Of a stretch of DNA of 64,000 nucleotides, positions 54,656 to 63,080 are shown piece after piece. The notes beneath the pieces are model-generated. The model was not told the origin of the DNA. It saw only the letters and a list, made by a program, of their open reading frames with translations, and made no database searches. Both the position numbers and the translations under genes were made by a program. Each line of letters starts with the position of its first letter. Position 1 is the first letter of the stretch. This stretch comes from Dyadobacter alkalitolerans DSM 23607 (GTDB taxonomy: Bacteria > Bacteroidota > Bacteroidia > Cytophagales > Spirosomataceae), in the NCBI RefSeq assembly GCF_000428845.1, contig NZ_AUAS01000015.1, positions 62,001 through 126,000 of the forward strand, written 5' to 3'.

Positions 54656-55876
54656 TTATTTCTTAATTGAAATGGTGGTTCTGCTACCTGTACCTACCCC
54701 ATCGCTTTCCATGGAAATTGATCCTCCGTGGCTCTCAATAATGGCTTTGCAATTGTAAAGGCCAAGGCCCGTACCGGTACTTTTGGTGGTATATCCCCGA
54801 TCAAAAAGGTGTTTTGCTGTTTGCGCATCAAAACCTTTTCCCGAATCAGTAACGCTTAAATGGACGCTGTCTTCGGAATCAATTAGTTTAATGGTAACAG
54901 ATTTTTCAGCTGCGTCCATATCGATCGCTTCGATACTGTTTTTGAGGATGTTTAGTAGTACCTGCATAAGCTTGGTACGGTCGCCCTTGATTTCAATATG
55001 CGTGGACGGTATGCTTAAGGACAAGTTAACCCCCTTCTTTTCCATGTTGGCAAATATCATTGAACGGCAATCGCTGATAATGTCTTTCAGATTAACTGGT
55101 TTTCTTTCCTGGGATTCGTGTCCGCTGATGTATTGGCGCTGAATATTTAAGATGTCCTGAATATGGGTGGTAAGGTGAAGCTGCTCGTTGACTGACCGTC
55201 GAAGTTCGTCATGGCTATCCCCGAGAGACTTGCAGATAGCCTCCAACATGTCAATCAGGGCAGCGGCCTTAGGGGCACCTATTGCGGCACTTAATGGTTC
55301 ATTTTGCTGCTTTAAGAACATGGCCACCTTTTGCAAGTTGCCCTGGTTGTACTGTTCCAGCATGCGGTTGATACGGGTCAGATAAGAGTTGAACCCAACT
55401 ACTGCGTTGCCGATATCATGGATTACTTCTGAGGCTATTTCATACTTTCCCTGCGCAACGGCTTTATCCTGCTGTGCCTGTTTCAGCGCTTGTTCCTCCT
55501 GCATTTTTCCGGTAACATCTTCCACGCTTACAATGACGCAGCCCGCAAAAATTTTGGTTACAGTCAGCTTGAAATGCCTTTCGCCATCAGTGGAATTAGG
55601 ATTAACATAACTGTACTGCTGGTTCAGCATGATCAATCCCGAGGGCTCTGCATAATCACGGATGCGGGTTACTATTTCGGGATCAAGCGCTGATAGACAC
55701 GGATATAAGTTGATTCCAGGCACTAGGGTTTCGCCAGCTAAAGGATTAAGAAGCTTGCCACCCATCAGGTTAATACTTACAATTTTCCCACTTTCGTCCA
55801 TGTCAACCAGTCCCACTGGGGCATGCAGCAAAATGGCCTTCATTTTTTGTTCAGCAGGACTTATCACTTGCCCCAT
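54656..55876 (-). CDS. PAS histidine kinase
   Basis: 406 aa, soluble. One PAS domain (about 10-130; A-P-V-G-L-V-D-M-D-E-S-G-K-I, ending V-S-V-E-D-V-T-G-K) and a kinase core with H-box S-E-V-I-H-D-I-G-N-A-V-V-G (His ~154) and ATPase motifs N-S-I-E-A-I, D-S-G-K-G-F and G-T-G-L-G-L. The H-box style H-D-I-G-N matches the HisKA_7TM/HWE-unlike class also used in the neighbour kinase. First gene of the two-kinase operon; likely donates phosphate to the REC of the next protein or to a soluble REC. Confidence 0.87.
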   Translation of the reverse strand: MGQVISPAEQKMKAILLHAPVGLVDMDESGKIVSINLMGGKLLNPLAGETLVPGINLYPCLSALDPEIVTRIRDYAEPSGLIMLNQQYSYVNPNSTDGERHFKLTVTKIFAGCVIVSVEDVTGKMQEEQALKQAQQDKAVAQGKYEIASEVIHDIGNAVVGFNSYLTRINRMLEQYNQGNLQKVAMFLKQQNEPLSAAIGAPKAAALIDMLEAICKSLGDSHDELRRSVNEQLHLTTHIQDILNIQRQYISGHESQERKPVNLKDIISDCRSMIFANMEKKGVNLSLSIPSTHIEIKGDRTKLMQVLLNILKNSIEAIDMDAAEKSVTIKLIDSEDSVHLSVTDSGKGFDAQTAKHLFDRGYTTKSTGTGLGLYNCKAIIESHGGSISMESDGVGTGSRTTISIKK

Positions 55877-56147
55877 AACATGTATAAGAAATCATTGTCG
55901 AATTACTTTAATACTTAATTCATAAATATAGAATGAATTGTATAAAACTCCACTAATATGAATAACTTATGAAAGCAGGTGTCCATGGAGAACCTTGCCC
56001 TAAAGCTCGAAGGGATTTTATTTAATGACTGGACTGGTTGCAAAAAACAATTTATTTATCCTAAAATGAGCGTATCTAGAAAACGGATAAATCAGCGGAA
56101 GTATCCAATTAAGATACTGTTGGCCTGTTAGGTGAAATAGCGGGACA

Positions 56148-58225
56148 ATGTTTAACTTGCCGCAAAGCATTACAGTATTCCCATTAAACTTGTCAAATAC
56201 TAATAACGGCACCGCAGACCAGCTGCACCTATCCGAACAACGGTTTCAAAACCTGGTCGGGCAGGCATCAGCAGGCATTATCATGCTAAGTGGGCCACAG
56301 ATGCGTGTGGACATCGTCAACCAGGCATATGCTTCGTTGATTGGCCGAACCACTTGTCAGCTGCTTGGCAACGATTTGTTTGATATAATCCCGGAAGCCC
56401 AGGAACCGTTCCGTGCCCTCATAGATAACGTTAGGATTACCCAAGAGCCACTTTATCTGTATGCCCAGTACTATTTCGTGTGGGTAGATAAAGTAAAAAA
56501 AGAAGGTTTTTTAGACCTTGTTTATCAACCTTACAAGGAGCTCGACGGGACAGTACAGGTGTAATTGTCCTTTGCCAGGATGTGACCGGGAAGGTGCGGG
56601 CGCGCCAGCTACTGGAAGAAAGTGAAGCCCGCCTTCAAAGCCTAATGGAAAGTGCTCCTTTTCCGATCGGTGTTTATGTTGGTCCTCAGATGACTATCCA
56701 GCTGGTGAACAAATCCATTATAGATGTATGGGGTAAAGGGCCCGATATCATCGGCAAGCGTTATGCCGACATTTTGCCAGAGCTAGAAGGAACAGGGATT
56801 TATCAGCAGCTTGAAAAGGTTTACTATACCGGTCAGCCTTATCATGCCAATAACCAGCGGGTTGACTTAAAGATTGACGGCCAATTACAGCGCTTTTACT
56901 TTAAGTACACGTTCACACCTCTCTTTGACCGGCAAGGTAAGGTATATGGAGTCATGAACACGGCCGCTGATGTGACAGATCTGGTCGTGGCCAAACAAGA
57001 CCTTGAAGTTGCTCAGACAAGCCTGCGGGGTGCCATTGAACTGGCCCATCTGGGCTCGTGGGAACTGAATTTGAACACAGGCGATGTCAACTACTCGGAA
57101 AATATCAGGTCCTGGTTTGGCTTCGACAATGACCAGATACCTTTGGCCCAGGTTTACAACCCGATCCATGTCGATGACCGCGAATTAGTTGAAGCAGCCG
57201 TAAACCAGGCACTTGCACCGGGTTCACCGGGCATCTACGAAGCGGAATACCGCCTAACACCATTGCGTGGCAGTGAGCGTGTGCTGCACGCGCTGGGCAA
57301 AGTCATCTATGATAGCGATGGCCAGCCGATTAAATTATTAGGCACTGCTCAGGATGTGACCGCCGAGCGCAACCGTCAGCGGGGGTTAGAGCAGCTCGTG
57401 CAGCTACGTACAGCAGAACTTGCTGCCATGAACCAGGAATTGGAAGCGCAAAATGAAGAATACCTGGCTGTTAATGAAGAACTGGAGGAAGCCAATCAAT
57501 TGCTAATTCGTTCAAACGATAATTTGCAGCAGTTTGCTTACGTGGCCAGCCATGATTTACAGGAGCCACTCCGAAAGATTCAGCAATTCAGTGACCGTCT
57601 CATCTCGCAAAACGTAGCATCGACCATTAAAGGGTCACAATATCTGGACCGGATCCAGGCCGCTGCTGGCCGAATGTCCGTGCTTATTGAGGATTTGCTA
57701 GATTTTTCAAGGATTTCAACCGGGCGCGATATACATCAGATAGTAAGGCTTAACAAAGTAGTTGAAACCGTTCTTTCAGATTTGGACTTGGTCATTGAAG
57801 AAACAGGTGCCGTCGTTGAGATTGGCATGTTGCCTACTGTCCAGGGAAATGCCCTTCAACTCGGGCAATTGTTCCAAAACCTGATCAGCAACGCGCTAAA
57901 GTTTCGTAAGCCGGGGCTAGCGCCCTATATCCAGGTGACAGGCATACTAGTCTTACAGGGACAGCTGCCGGTATCGGTAAAGCCGGTATGTCATACGGGC
58001 AGCTACCATCAAATTGAAATTCGGGACAATGGTATTGGTTTTGATGAAAAATACCTGGACCGCATTTTTCAGGTTTTCCAACGTCTGCATGGCAGGAATG
58101 AATTCCAGGGAACAGGGATTGGCCTTGCTATTTGTGAAAAAGTCATGGTCAATCATGGCGGATCGATCACAGCTACAAGCCAGCCAGGCGAGGGTGCAAG
58201 CTTCAAGGTATTCTTTCCAGCCTAG
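56148..58225 (+). pseudogene. Multi-PAS histidine kinase split by a one-base frameshift
   Basis: Two frames, 56148-56564 (138 aa, first PAS) and 56582-58225 (547 aa, two more PAS, coiled coil, HisKA with S-H-D-L-Q-E-P-L-R-K, HATPase with N-A-L-K-F-R, D-N-G-I-G-F and G-T-G-I-G-L), are halves of one gene. Around 56553 the expected V-T-G-V-I-V-L-C-Q-D-V-T-G-K-V runs across the break if one base is added to GTACAGG. The second half alone could still be translated as a kinase with two PAS domains. The soluble REC gene 117 bp downstream is the probable partner. Confidence 0.75.
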
Positions 58226-58342
58226 TCAACCTTTCACTTAAATGCTGTTTAGGCTGCACAGGGAATTCAACAGATCTCAATAATGCCTAGGGGTTTATTG
58301 TAAATCATCAGTATCTTGCCTACGTAGCGTACTGGCCCAACA

Positions 58343-58738
58343 ATGTCCTACCCCAGAAATATCTATTTAGTGGATGATGATGAAGACGACAGGTTCCTGA
58401 TCTGCGCCGCACTTGCCGAAGTTGATGCAGGAATCAACATCGCCCAGGCACATGACGGCCTACATTTTCTGGAACTGGTTGGCCAGGCAGGCAGTCCGGT
58501 TGCGGTGCTTATTCTATTGGATATGAACATGCCAAGGATGAACGGACTGGAAACTGTCAGGAAAATCAAATCAAATCCCATATTATCGGAGGTTCCGATT
58601 GTCATGATTTCAACAACAGACAACGAATCACTTACAAGCCAGGCTTACCAGCTTGGCGTTAGCTCCTTTTACACCAAACCCAATTCCTTCGAAGGCTTCA
58701 TTGACCTTGCTAAAACAGTTGTATCTGAATACTTATAG
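58343..58738 (+). CDS. Stand-alone response regulator receiver (Rcp1-like)
   Basis: 131 aa REC-only protein. V-D-D-D-E-D-D at ~10-16, phospho-Asp in L-L-D-M-N-M-P-R-M-N-G (~Asp61), switch Thr in I-S-T-T-D-N and Lys in Y-T-K-P-N. It resembles phytochrome-partner regulators such as Rcp1. Located downstream of the multi-PAS kinase on the same strand; together they form a kinase-receiver pair. The 298 bp between its end and the sigma-factor fragment hold no gene that I can see. Confidence 0.87.
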   Translation: MSYPRNIYLVDDDEDDRFLICAALAEVDAGINIAQAHDGLHFLELVGQAGSPVAVLILLDMNMPRMNGLETVRKIKSNPILSEVPIVMISTTDNESLTSQAYQLGVSSFYTKPNSFEGFIDLAKTVVSEYL

Positions 58739-59036
58739 TCTTTGCATGTTTGTGCTAGTAAGCAGCACAGACAATAAGACACGCATAAGGACTTATGGGT
58801 CATCATTTGATGTTCAAGTTATTCGGACTGTGATCAAGGCACTTTTTTTTTGAGCAACAATTGCAGACACCTCCTACCCTAGTCACATTGATTGATAGTT
58901 GCCTTTTTAGTTTTGAAATCATACATTTGCATAACCTTACCTTCCAAAATTTTCATAGGACAGTGTGGGCTTTTAAAGGACCGCATTGTCTGATATCAAA
59001 AGCACTTTGATTAGCAGTTTATTTCCTAATGATCGT

Positions 59037-59169
59037 TTAGGCAACCTGGACTTGGTTAACAGGAATATTAAAAGTCTGTCTTAACTCCGACAATGCTTTG
59101 CGTACCCTGGATTTTAGGGTGCCCAGCGGCAAGCGCAAATACTCGGATGCTTCTTCATGTGTGTATCCT
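59037..59169 (-). pseudogene. ECF sigma factor, 3' fragment (region 4)
   Basis: The minus strand encodes Y-T-H-E-E-A-S-E-Y-L-R-L-P-L-G-T-L-K-S-R-V-R-K-A-L and stops at 59037-59039. This is sigma-70 region 4, the -35-recognising helix-turn-helix. It is separated from regions 2-3 by the IS3-family element. Removing the element and one copy of the 4-bp target repeat joins it in frame to the 5' fragment. Confidence 0.9.
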
Positions 59170-59195
59170 TGTCTTGGCCCCTTATAAGTTGGACA
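59170..59195. repeat. IS3 element, left terminal inverted repeat
   Basis: Inward sequence TGTCTTGGCCCC-TTATAAGTTGGACA pairs imperfectly with the right end (60426-60452), matching at the outer six bases, the GCCCC block and the inner GTTGGACA. Confidence 0.8.
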
Positions 59196-60069
59196 CTTCT
59201 TCTAAAATGGTTGTGTCAGATACGATGGCTTCATCCCATTTTTGTTGGGGCGTTACGAAACCGATTGAACGATGGAGGCGACTTTCATTATAATGTTTGA
59301 TGAAACGCTGGATTGTGTCTTTGGCCTCATAATAGCTGGCAAACTGGTTCCGTTCAATCACTTCACGTTCTAAAATACTGTGAAAAGCTTCGATATAAGC
59401 GTTTTCTTCAGGCGTTGCAACATGGGTAAATTGCTGCTTTACATCCGAATTTTTTAGAAAATTTCGAACCTTGTGGGCAATGAACTGGCTTCCGTTATCA
59501 TTTCGTAATATTACACCTTGCAACTGATAAAAATGGTTAACCCGGCGAAGCAAGTTTATTAAATCAAGCTGCCGAATGCTGCCTTGGAAGATCCAATCAA
59601 TAATTTTGCGGGTGTAAACATCCAGAATACACAGCAAATAGTAATTGCGACGTTCACCATAAACCCAAACATATTTAATATCCCAGCACAAGTATTCTAG
59701 TGGCTTACTAGCCTCAATACGACGAAATTGAACAAAGTCACGCTTTCCACTAGGTCGAATCATTTTGTTCAATAAAAGGCCATTGGCAAGCATTAGCCGG
59801 TACACTTTCTTCTTATTTATCAGATATTCTTTTTTCAATTCATGAGTAGCATACTCATACCCAAACGCGTTAAATTCGGTATCAATGAGCTTTTTAATGC
59901 GAATTACCACATCTTCATTAGGAACCAAAGCGCCATCCAGCTTCATCGTTACCTGACTGGCTTTTGCTCCTGGCTTGCCATTTCGAGCTCTATAATAAGA
60001 TACACTCCGTGGTAACTCTAACCACCTACACAGTTCCTTTCGCGTTGTAGATTGCTGATATTGAGTCAT
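59182..60069 (-). CDS. IS3-family transposase OrfB (DDE integrase)
   Basis: 295 aa. HTH_21-like segment (K-K-L-I-D-T-E-F-N-A-F-G-Y) followed by the rve/DDE catalytic core: first Asp in C-W-D-I-K-Y-V (~128), second Asp in R-N-D-N-G-S-Q-F (~194), Glu in E-N-A-Y-I-E-A-F-H-S (~231). It is 6 bp beyond the orfA stop in the minus-1 frame; the active transposase is normally the OrfAB fusion made by frameshifting. No internal stops, so it is likely functional. Confidence 0.93.
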   Translation of the reverse strand: MTQYQQSTTRKELCRWLELPRSVSYYRARNGKPGAKASQVTMKLDGALVPNEDVVIRIKKLIDTEFNAFGYEYATHELKKEYLINKKKVYRLMLANGLLLNKMIRPSGKRDFVQFRRIEASKPLEYLCWDIKYVWVYGERRNYYLLCILDVYTRKIIDWIFQGSIRQLDLINLLRRVNHFYQLQGVILRNDNGSQFIAHKVRNFLKNSDVKQQFTHVATPEENAYIEAFHSILEREVIERNQFASYYEAKDTIQRFIKHYNESRLHRSIGFVTPQQKWDEAIVSDTTILEEVSNL

Positions 60070-60074
60070 GACGG

Positions 60075-60386
60075 CTATCTTTTCCTGGGTCCGATAGGAG
60101 TTTTTTTTAGCAGTTCACTTTTTACTTCTAGTTCGAGAGCTTGCTTGGCTACTATGCGCTTCAAGCGTTCGTTTTCTTCTTCCAAGATGCGTAGTTGTGG
60201 ATCAACTCGTGGGTAAGAATCCCGAAGGCCATCCTTGCCGCTCGCCAAATACTTTTCCTTCCACCTCCTCAAAAGAGATGGTGACAGGCTGTACTTTCTG
60301 CTAACTTCGGAAGGTCCGCTCCGAAGAGATTCCTGTACGATCGAGTACCGATCTTCAGCACTGAATGTTCGCCGTTGTTTACTCAT
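60075..60386 (-). CDS. IS3-family transposase OrfA
   Basis: 103 aa. N-terminal helix-turn-helix (R-R-T-F-S-A-E-D-R-Y-S-I-V-Q-E, then Y-S-L-S-P-S-L-L-R-R-W-K-E-K-Y) and a C-terminal leucine-zipper helix (L-R-I-L-E-E-E-N-E-R-L-K-R-I-V). It binds the IS ends and supplies the N-terminus of OrfAB. Confidence 0.9.
   Translation of the reverse strand: MSKQRRTFSAEDRYSIVQESLRSGPSEVSRKYSLSPSLLRRWKEKYLASGKDGLRDSYPRVDPQLRILEEENERLKRIVAKQALELEVKSELLKKTPIGPRKR
60101..60108 (-). other. Programmed -1 frameshift site (A8) between orfA and orfB
   Basis: Eight consecutive A on the coding strand near the end of orfA. Slipping back one base there changes L-L-K-K-T-P to L-L-K-K-N-S and reads through without a stop into orfB (A-V-M-T-Q-Y), giving the OrfAB fusion. 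Confidence 0.75.
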
Positions 60387-60425
60387 GATTCCTAAATTAA
60401 ATGGACTAAACTGTTTTTACAATTT

Positions 60426-60452
60426 TGTCCAACCATTTAGGGGGCTAAGACA
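60426..60452. repeat. IS3 element, right terminal inverted repeat
   Basis: Read inward on the minus strand: TGTCTTAGCCCCC-TAAATGGTTGGACA, partner of the left end at 59170-59195. Confidence 0.8.
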
Positions 60453-60902
60453 TCCTTCAAAGTAGAGCAGCTCAATAAGGTGCCTTCTTTCGGGCACAAG
60501 TTTATCCACAAAGCATTTTAGATCAACTTCGATTGCAGATGTAAGTGGGACAAATGTTGGTCCCCCATTCAGATCATCTTCACATACCAAATCCCAATTT
60601 AAGTTACTTTCAAATTTGGCATCAGCTCTTAGGTGATCAATGGCTGTATGCCTGGTGATGTTCAGCATCCAGGTAAATAATGTGCCTCGATCTGTATCGT
60701 AGTAGGCAATTTTCTTCCAGATTTTTATGAAGGAGTCCTGCATACCATTATCTACTTTGTCATCGTCCCTTACTATCCGGCGGACCGTTCCGTAGAGCCC
60801 CGCTGCATAGTGGTCGTACAAATATTCAAATGCTGCCTTATCGTTAGCTTTGAGAAGTGTAACTAATTCTTTCTCACAGTAGAAGGTAGATGTACTACTC
60901 AT
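60453..60902 (-). pseudogene. ECF sigma factor, 5' fragment (regions 2-3)
   Basis: 150 codons from the ATG at 60902. Region 2 is intact: F-E-Y-L-Y-D-H-Y-A-A-G-L-Y-G, D-S-F-I-K-I-W-K-K-I, R-G-T-L-F-T-W-M-L-N-I-T-R-H-T-A-I-D. The reading ends L-I-E-L-L-Y-F-E-G at the IS border, then runs 11 codons into the IS before a stop (60417). With region 4 restored the protein would be 192 aa, a normal ECF length. It starts 12 bp after the DoxX-like gene; no anti-sigma gene is visible. Confidence 0.92.
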
Positions 60903-60913
60903 TAGATCACTGT

Positions 60914-61365
60914 TTATGGAGGTAACCGTGGCTTATCCGACTTGGCGCTTAGCATTACAAAATTTATGCCTGTTGAAACGCTAAAATGGTGTGTTGTTCC
61001 AGGGAAAAGCTCAGAAGGGTAAAGAAACAATGGCGACATAGCTCCCACCATTTGAAGTGCAAGTAACCAGACCCCTACCCGCAAGAACATCCCAGTAATG
61101 AAGCAGAAGCCGATCAAACATTCAAGGGTAGCCACAAATACCATGGCACTATGACCTGTGAAACCCCTAATGTAAGCTCGGAAGTTGTGCGGGTGGCCAA
61201 GGATTCGATAGGGCTTATCCCCGAAAAAAATTTAAGCACGTCAAAACCAAAGAAAACAACGCCCATCGCAAAGCGAAGGATGGTGATGCTGTTGGCTACC
61301 AGCCATATATTGACGGATGTGTCCAGTTTATCAAAGCGGTCAAAAAGAGTAGGCGAATTTTTCAT
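60914..61365 (-). pseudogene. DoxX-like membrane protein with a frameshift
   Basis: The start M-K-N-S-P-T-L-F-D-R-F-D-K-L-D (ATG at 61365) and first membrane helix run to F-G-F-D-V-L-K-F-F. The natural continuation G-D-K-P-Y-R-I-L-G-H-P-H-N-F-R-A-Y-I-R-G-F-T-G-H and the C-terminal helices (C-L-I-G-F-C-F-I-T-G-M-F-L-R) are in another frame, to 60914. One T added to the T7 run (plus-strand A7 at about 61224-61230) restores a full DoxX-like four-helix protein. Lies upstream of the disrupted sigma gene. Confidence 0.72.
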
Positions 61366-61637
61366 GTGTCGTCAATCAAGTTCGCTTAATCTACGCCTGG
61401 ACCGCCTTAAAAGATTGATTTAACACTAAGATAATGCTGGACATTTCAATTCAAAATCTTAGAGAACTTCTGTGTTAACTGATATTGGTCCAGAGACATT
61501 ATCAGAAATTATAGCATGCAGGAGGAAATATTATGCATGGCCGACAAAACCAATCACAACACAGTTAACTTGGATAAAATGCGTTTGGACCTTCGTAAAA
61601 TGGCAAAGTTTACTTTGTGCCATTACTGTTGGACACC

Positions 61638-62216
61638 TTAGCGGGTTAGTAAATAGTCCGTGAGCGCATAAGCAAGCGTCCGAGGTGAGAGTATCCCATC
61701 AGGGTCATCTTTAATGATTGCAGAAACGGGCATGCCATCAAACAAGGCAGTTCCTGGGTCTTGCACCAATACAATCCCCCCATGCTCATGTATACTCGCA
61801 GCACCTTTGGCTCCATCAGAGCCTATACCAGAGAGTATAATACCAACAGCCATGGCGGCTGCATCAATGGCCAGGGACTTAAAAAAAATGTCCACCGCCC
61901 AATTACTCCTGTCCTGGGGGTCGCGGTCACTGGTTTGCAAATGCCCCTTGGCGATCGTCATAAGTTTGTTGGGCGCTAGCAGATATATGTGGTTTGCTTC
62001 GACAAGGTCCTGATCTGCTGCCCAACTAATCGGCAAGTTGGTGCTTGGCGCCAGCAAAACGTCCGCAACACTTGGGTGGTACCTGTTAAGGTGTTGTAAT
62101 ACAATGAAGGCAGCATTAGGCACTTTGGGCAGATGCGAAAAAAAATCATGTAGATCTTCTCGCCCGCCGGCGGAAAAGCCAATGGCTACGATAAACAATT
62201 TTTTACTGCCCGCCAT
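61638..62216 (-). CDS. Stand-alone CheB-type methylesterase domain
   Basis: About 192 aa from the ATG at 62216 (M-A-G-S-K-K-L-F), which gives the domain's usual start; an ATG at 62258 is possible. Catalytic triad of CheB: Ser in G-F-S-A-G-G (~14), His in V-L-Q-H-L (~41), Asp in L-S-G-I-G-S-D-G-A (~134). The N-terminal receiver domain of CheB is absent and no chemotaxis genes are near. Such domains in non-motile bacteria occur with CheR-PAS signalling systems; here the surrounding PAS kinases are the possible context. Confidence 0.85.
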   Translation of the reverse strand: MAGSKKLFIVAIGFSAGGREDLHDFFSHLPKVPNAAFIVLQHLNRYHPSVADVLLAPSTNLPISWAADQDLVEANHIYLLAPNKLMTIAKGHLQTSDRDPQDRSNWAVDIFFKSLAIDAAAMAVGIILSGIGSDGAKGAASIHEHGGIVLVQDPGTALFDGMPVSAIIKDDPDGILSPRTLAYALTDYLLTR

Positions 62217-62378
62217 TTGTATCAATTGGATGTGAAGGTGTTTAGCACTTTTATGCAAAAAAAACTTACAAAAGCAGGATTAAAATAGAGCAACGAACAT
62301 TAAAGTCAACTGCTGCTCAAAGACAATGCATTCGAAACACTGGTTGGCAGCACACAAAAGTGGCTCACAAAACTATTG

Positions 62379-63080
62379 TTAAAAAGAACCCATTCTTGCT
62401 TTCACAATTTCGGGGGCAACTTGCTCCAAAGCTTCTACAAGTGCTTCATAGGGACGGTAACCTGTTATTAAAACACCCCGACCATTTAAAGTGATGGTTA
62501 GCGATGGAAACCTGCCAATGCGGTTATATCTTACTTTTTGTAAATCAACTCGGAATGCTTGCCGGCTCTGCTCGTCATTAAATTCATTTTCAAACCTTTG
62601 CATGTCAAAAATCTCAGGATAGTCGTCAGCCGCTTTCTGTGCTATCTGCATCAAAATCTCTGGTTTGGCAATATTTTTGGCCTCAAGCATAACGGCTTTT
62701 CTCAGCTCGCCAAGAAACACTTCTTCTGCACGGTTTGACTGTCGCCCGGCGGACTTCACCGCAATGCAGGCGGGAAAAGAAGATGCAGGCGGATCAAGGA
62801 TCCAAAGCATATCATTGATATCGGTGCCTGTAAGGTGATGTACTTCCATCCAGACAGGTCCCATTTGAACAGGTCTGCTCACTGCATAAAGCGGATCGTT
62901 AAACCTTTCCCAGTCTGGTATGAGTCCCGACATGCAATACTGATAAGATATATACGCGGAGTATTCCTGTAAAAAACGTTGCCAGTGGGTTTCAAATGCC
63001 CAGCTCCAGCAACAAAGCGGATCGGTGTAGTACACAATTTCTACCCGGTCCGCTTGTTGGTTCAATTTTTCAGTAATCAT
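62379..63080 (-). CDS. DsbA-family thioredoxin-fold protein
   Basis: 233 aa, no signal peptide, so cytoplasmic. The opening Y-Y-T-D-P-L-C-C-W-S-W-A-F-E places a C-C-W-S motif where DsbA/FrnE has C-P-W-C: the first Cys is kept and the second is Ser. The cis-Pro loop is F-P-S-L-T (~197). A helical insertion lies between. Monothiol oxidoreductase or adaptor function is possible. Its start overlaps the Mn-catalase stop by 4 bp, so the two are co-translated, pointing to peroxide defence. Confidence 0.82.
   Translation of the reverse strand: MITEKLNQQADRVEIVYYTDPLCCWSWAFETHWQRFLQEYSAYISYQYCMSGLIPDWERFNDPLYAVSRPVQMGPVWMEVHHLTGTDINDMLWILDPPASSFPACIAVKSAGRQSNRAEEVFLGELRKAVMLEAKNIAKPEILMQIAQKAADDYPEIFDMQRFENEFNDEQSRQAFRVDLQKVRYNRIGRFPSLTITLNGRGVLITGYRPYEALVEALEQVAPEIVKARMGSF

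Larger units (their letters stand above)
59170..60452 (-). mobile_element. Complete IS3-family insertion sequence (1283 bp) inside an ECF sigma gene
   Basis: Ends: TGTCTTGGCCCC at 59170 and, inverted, TGTCTTAGCCCC at 60452, with the inverted similarity extending ~26 bp to GTTGGACA. It is flanked by the direct repeat TCCT (59166-59169 and 60453-60456), the target duplication. It carries orfA and orfB in the minus orientation with an A8 slip site between them. Terminal TG...CA and 3-5-bp duplications are normal for IS3 elements. It appears intact and possibly active. Confidence 0.93.
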
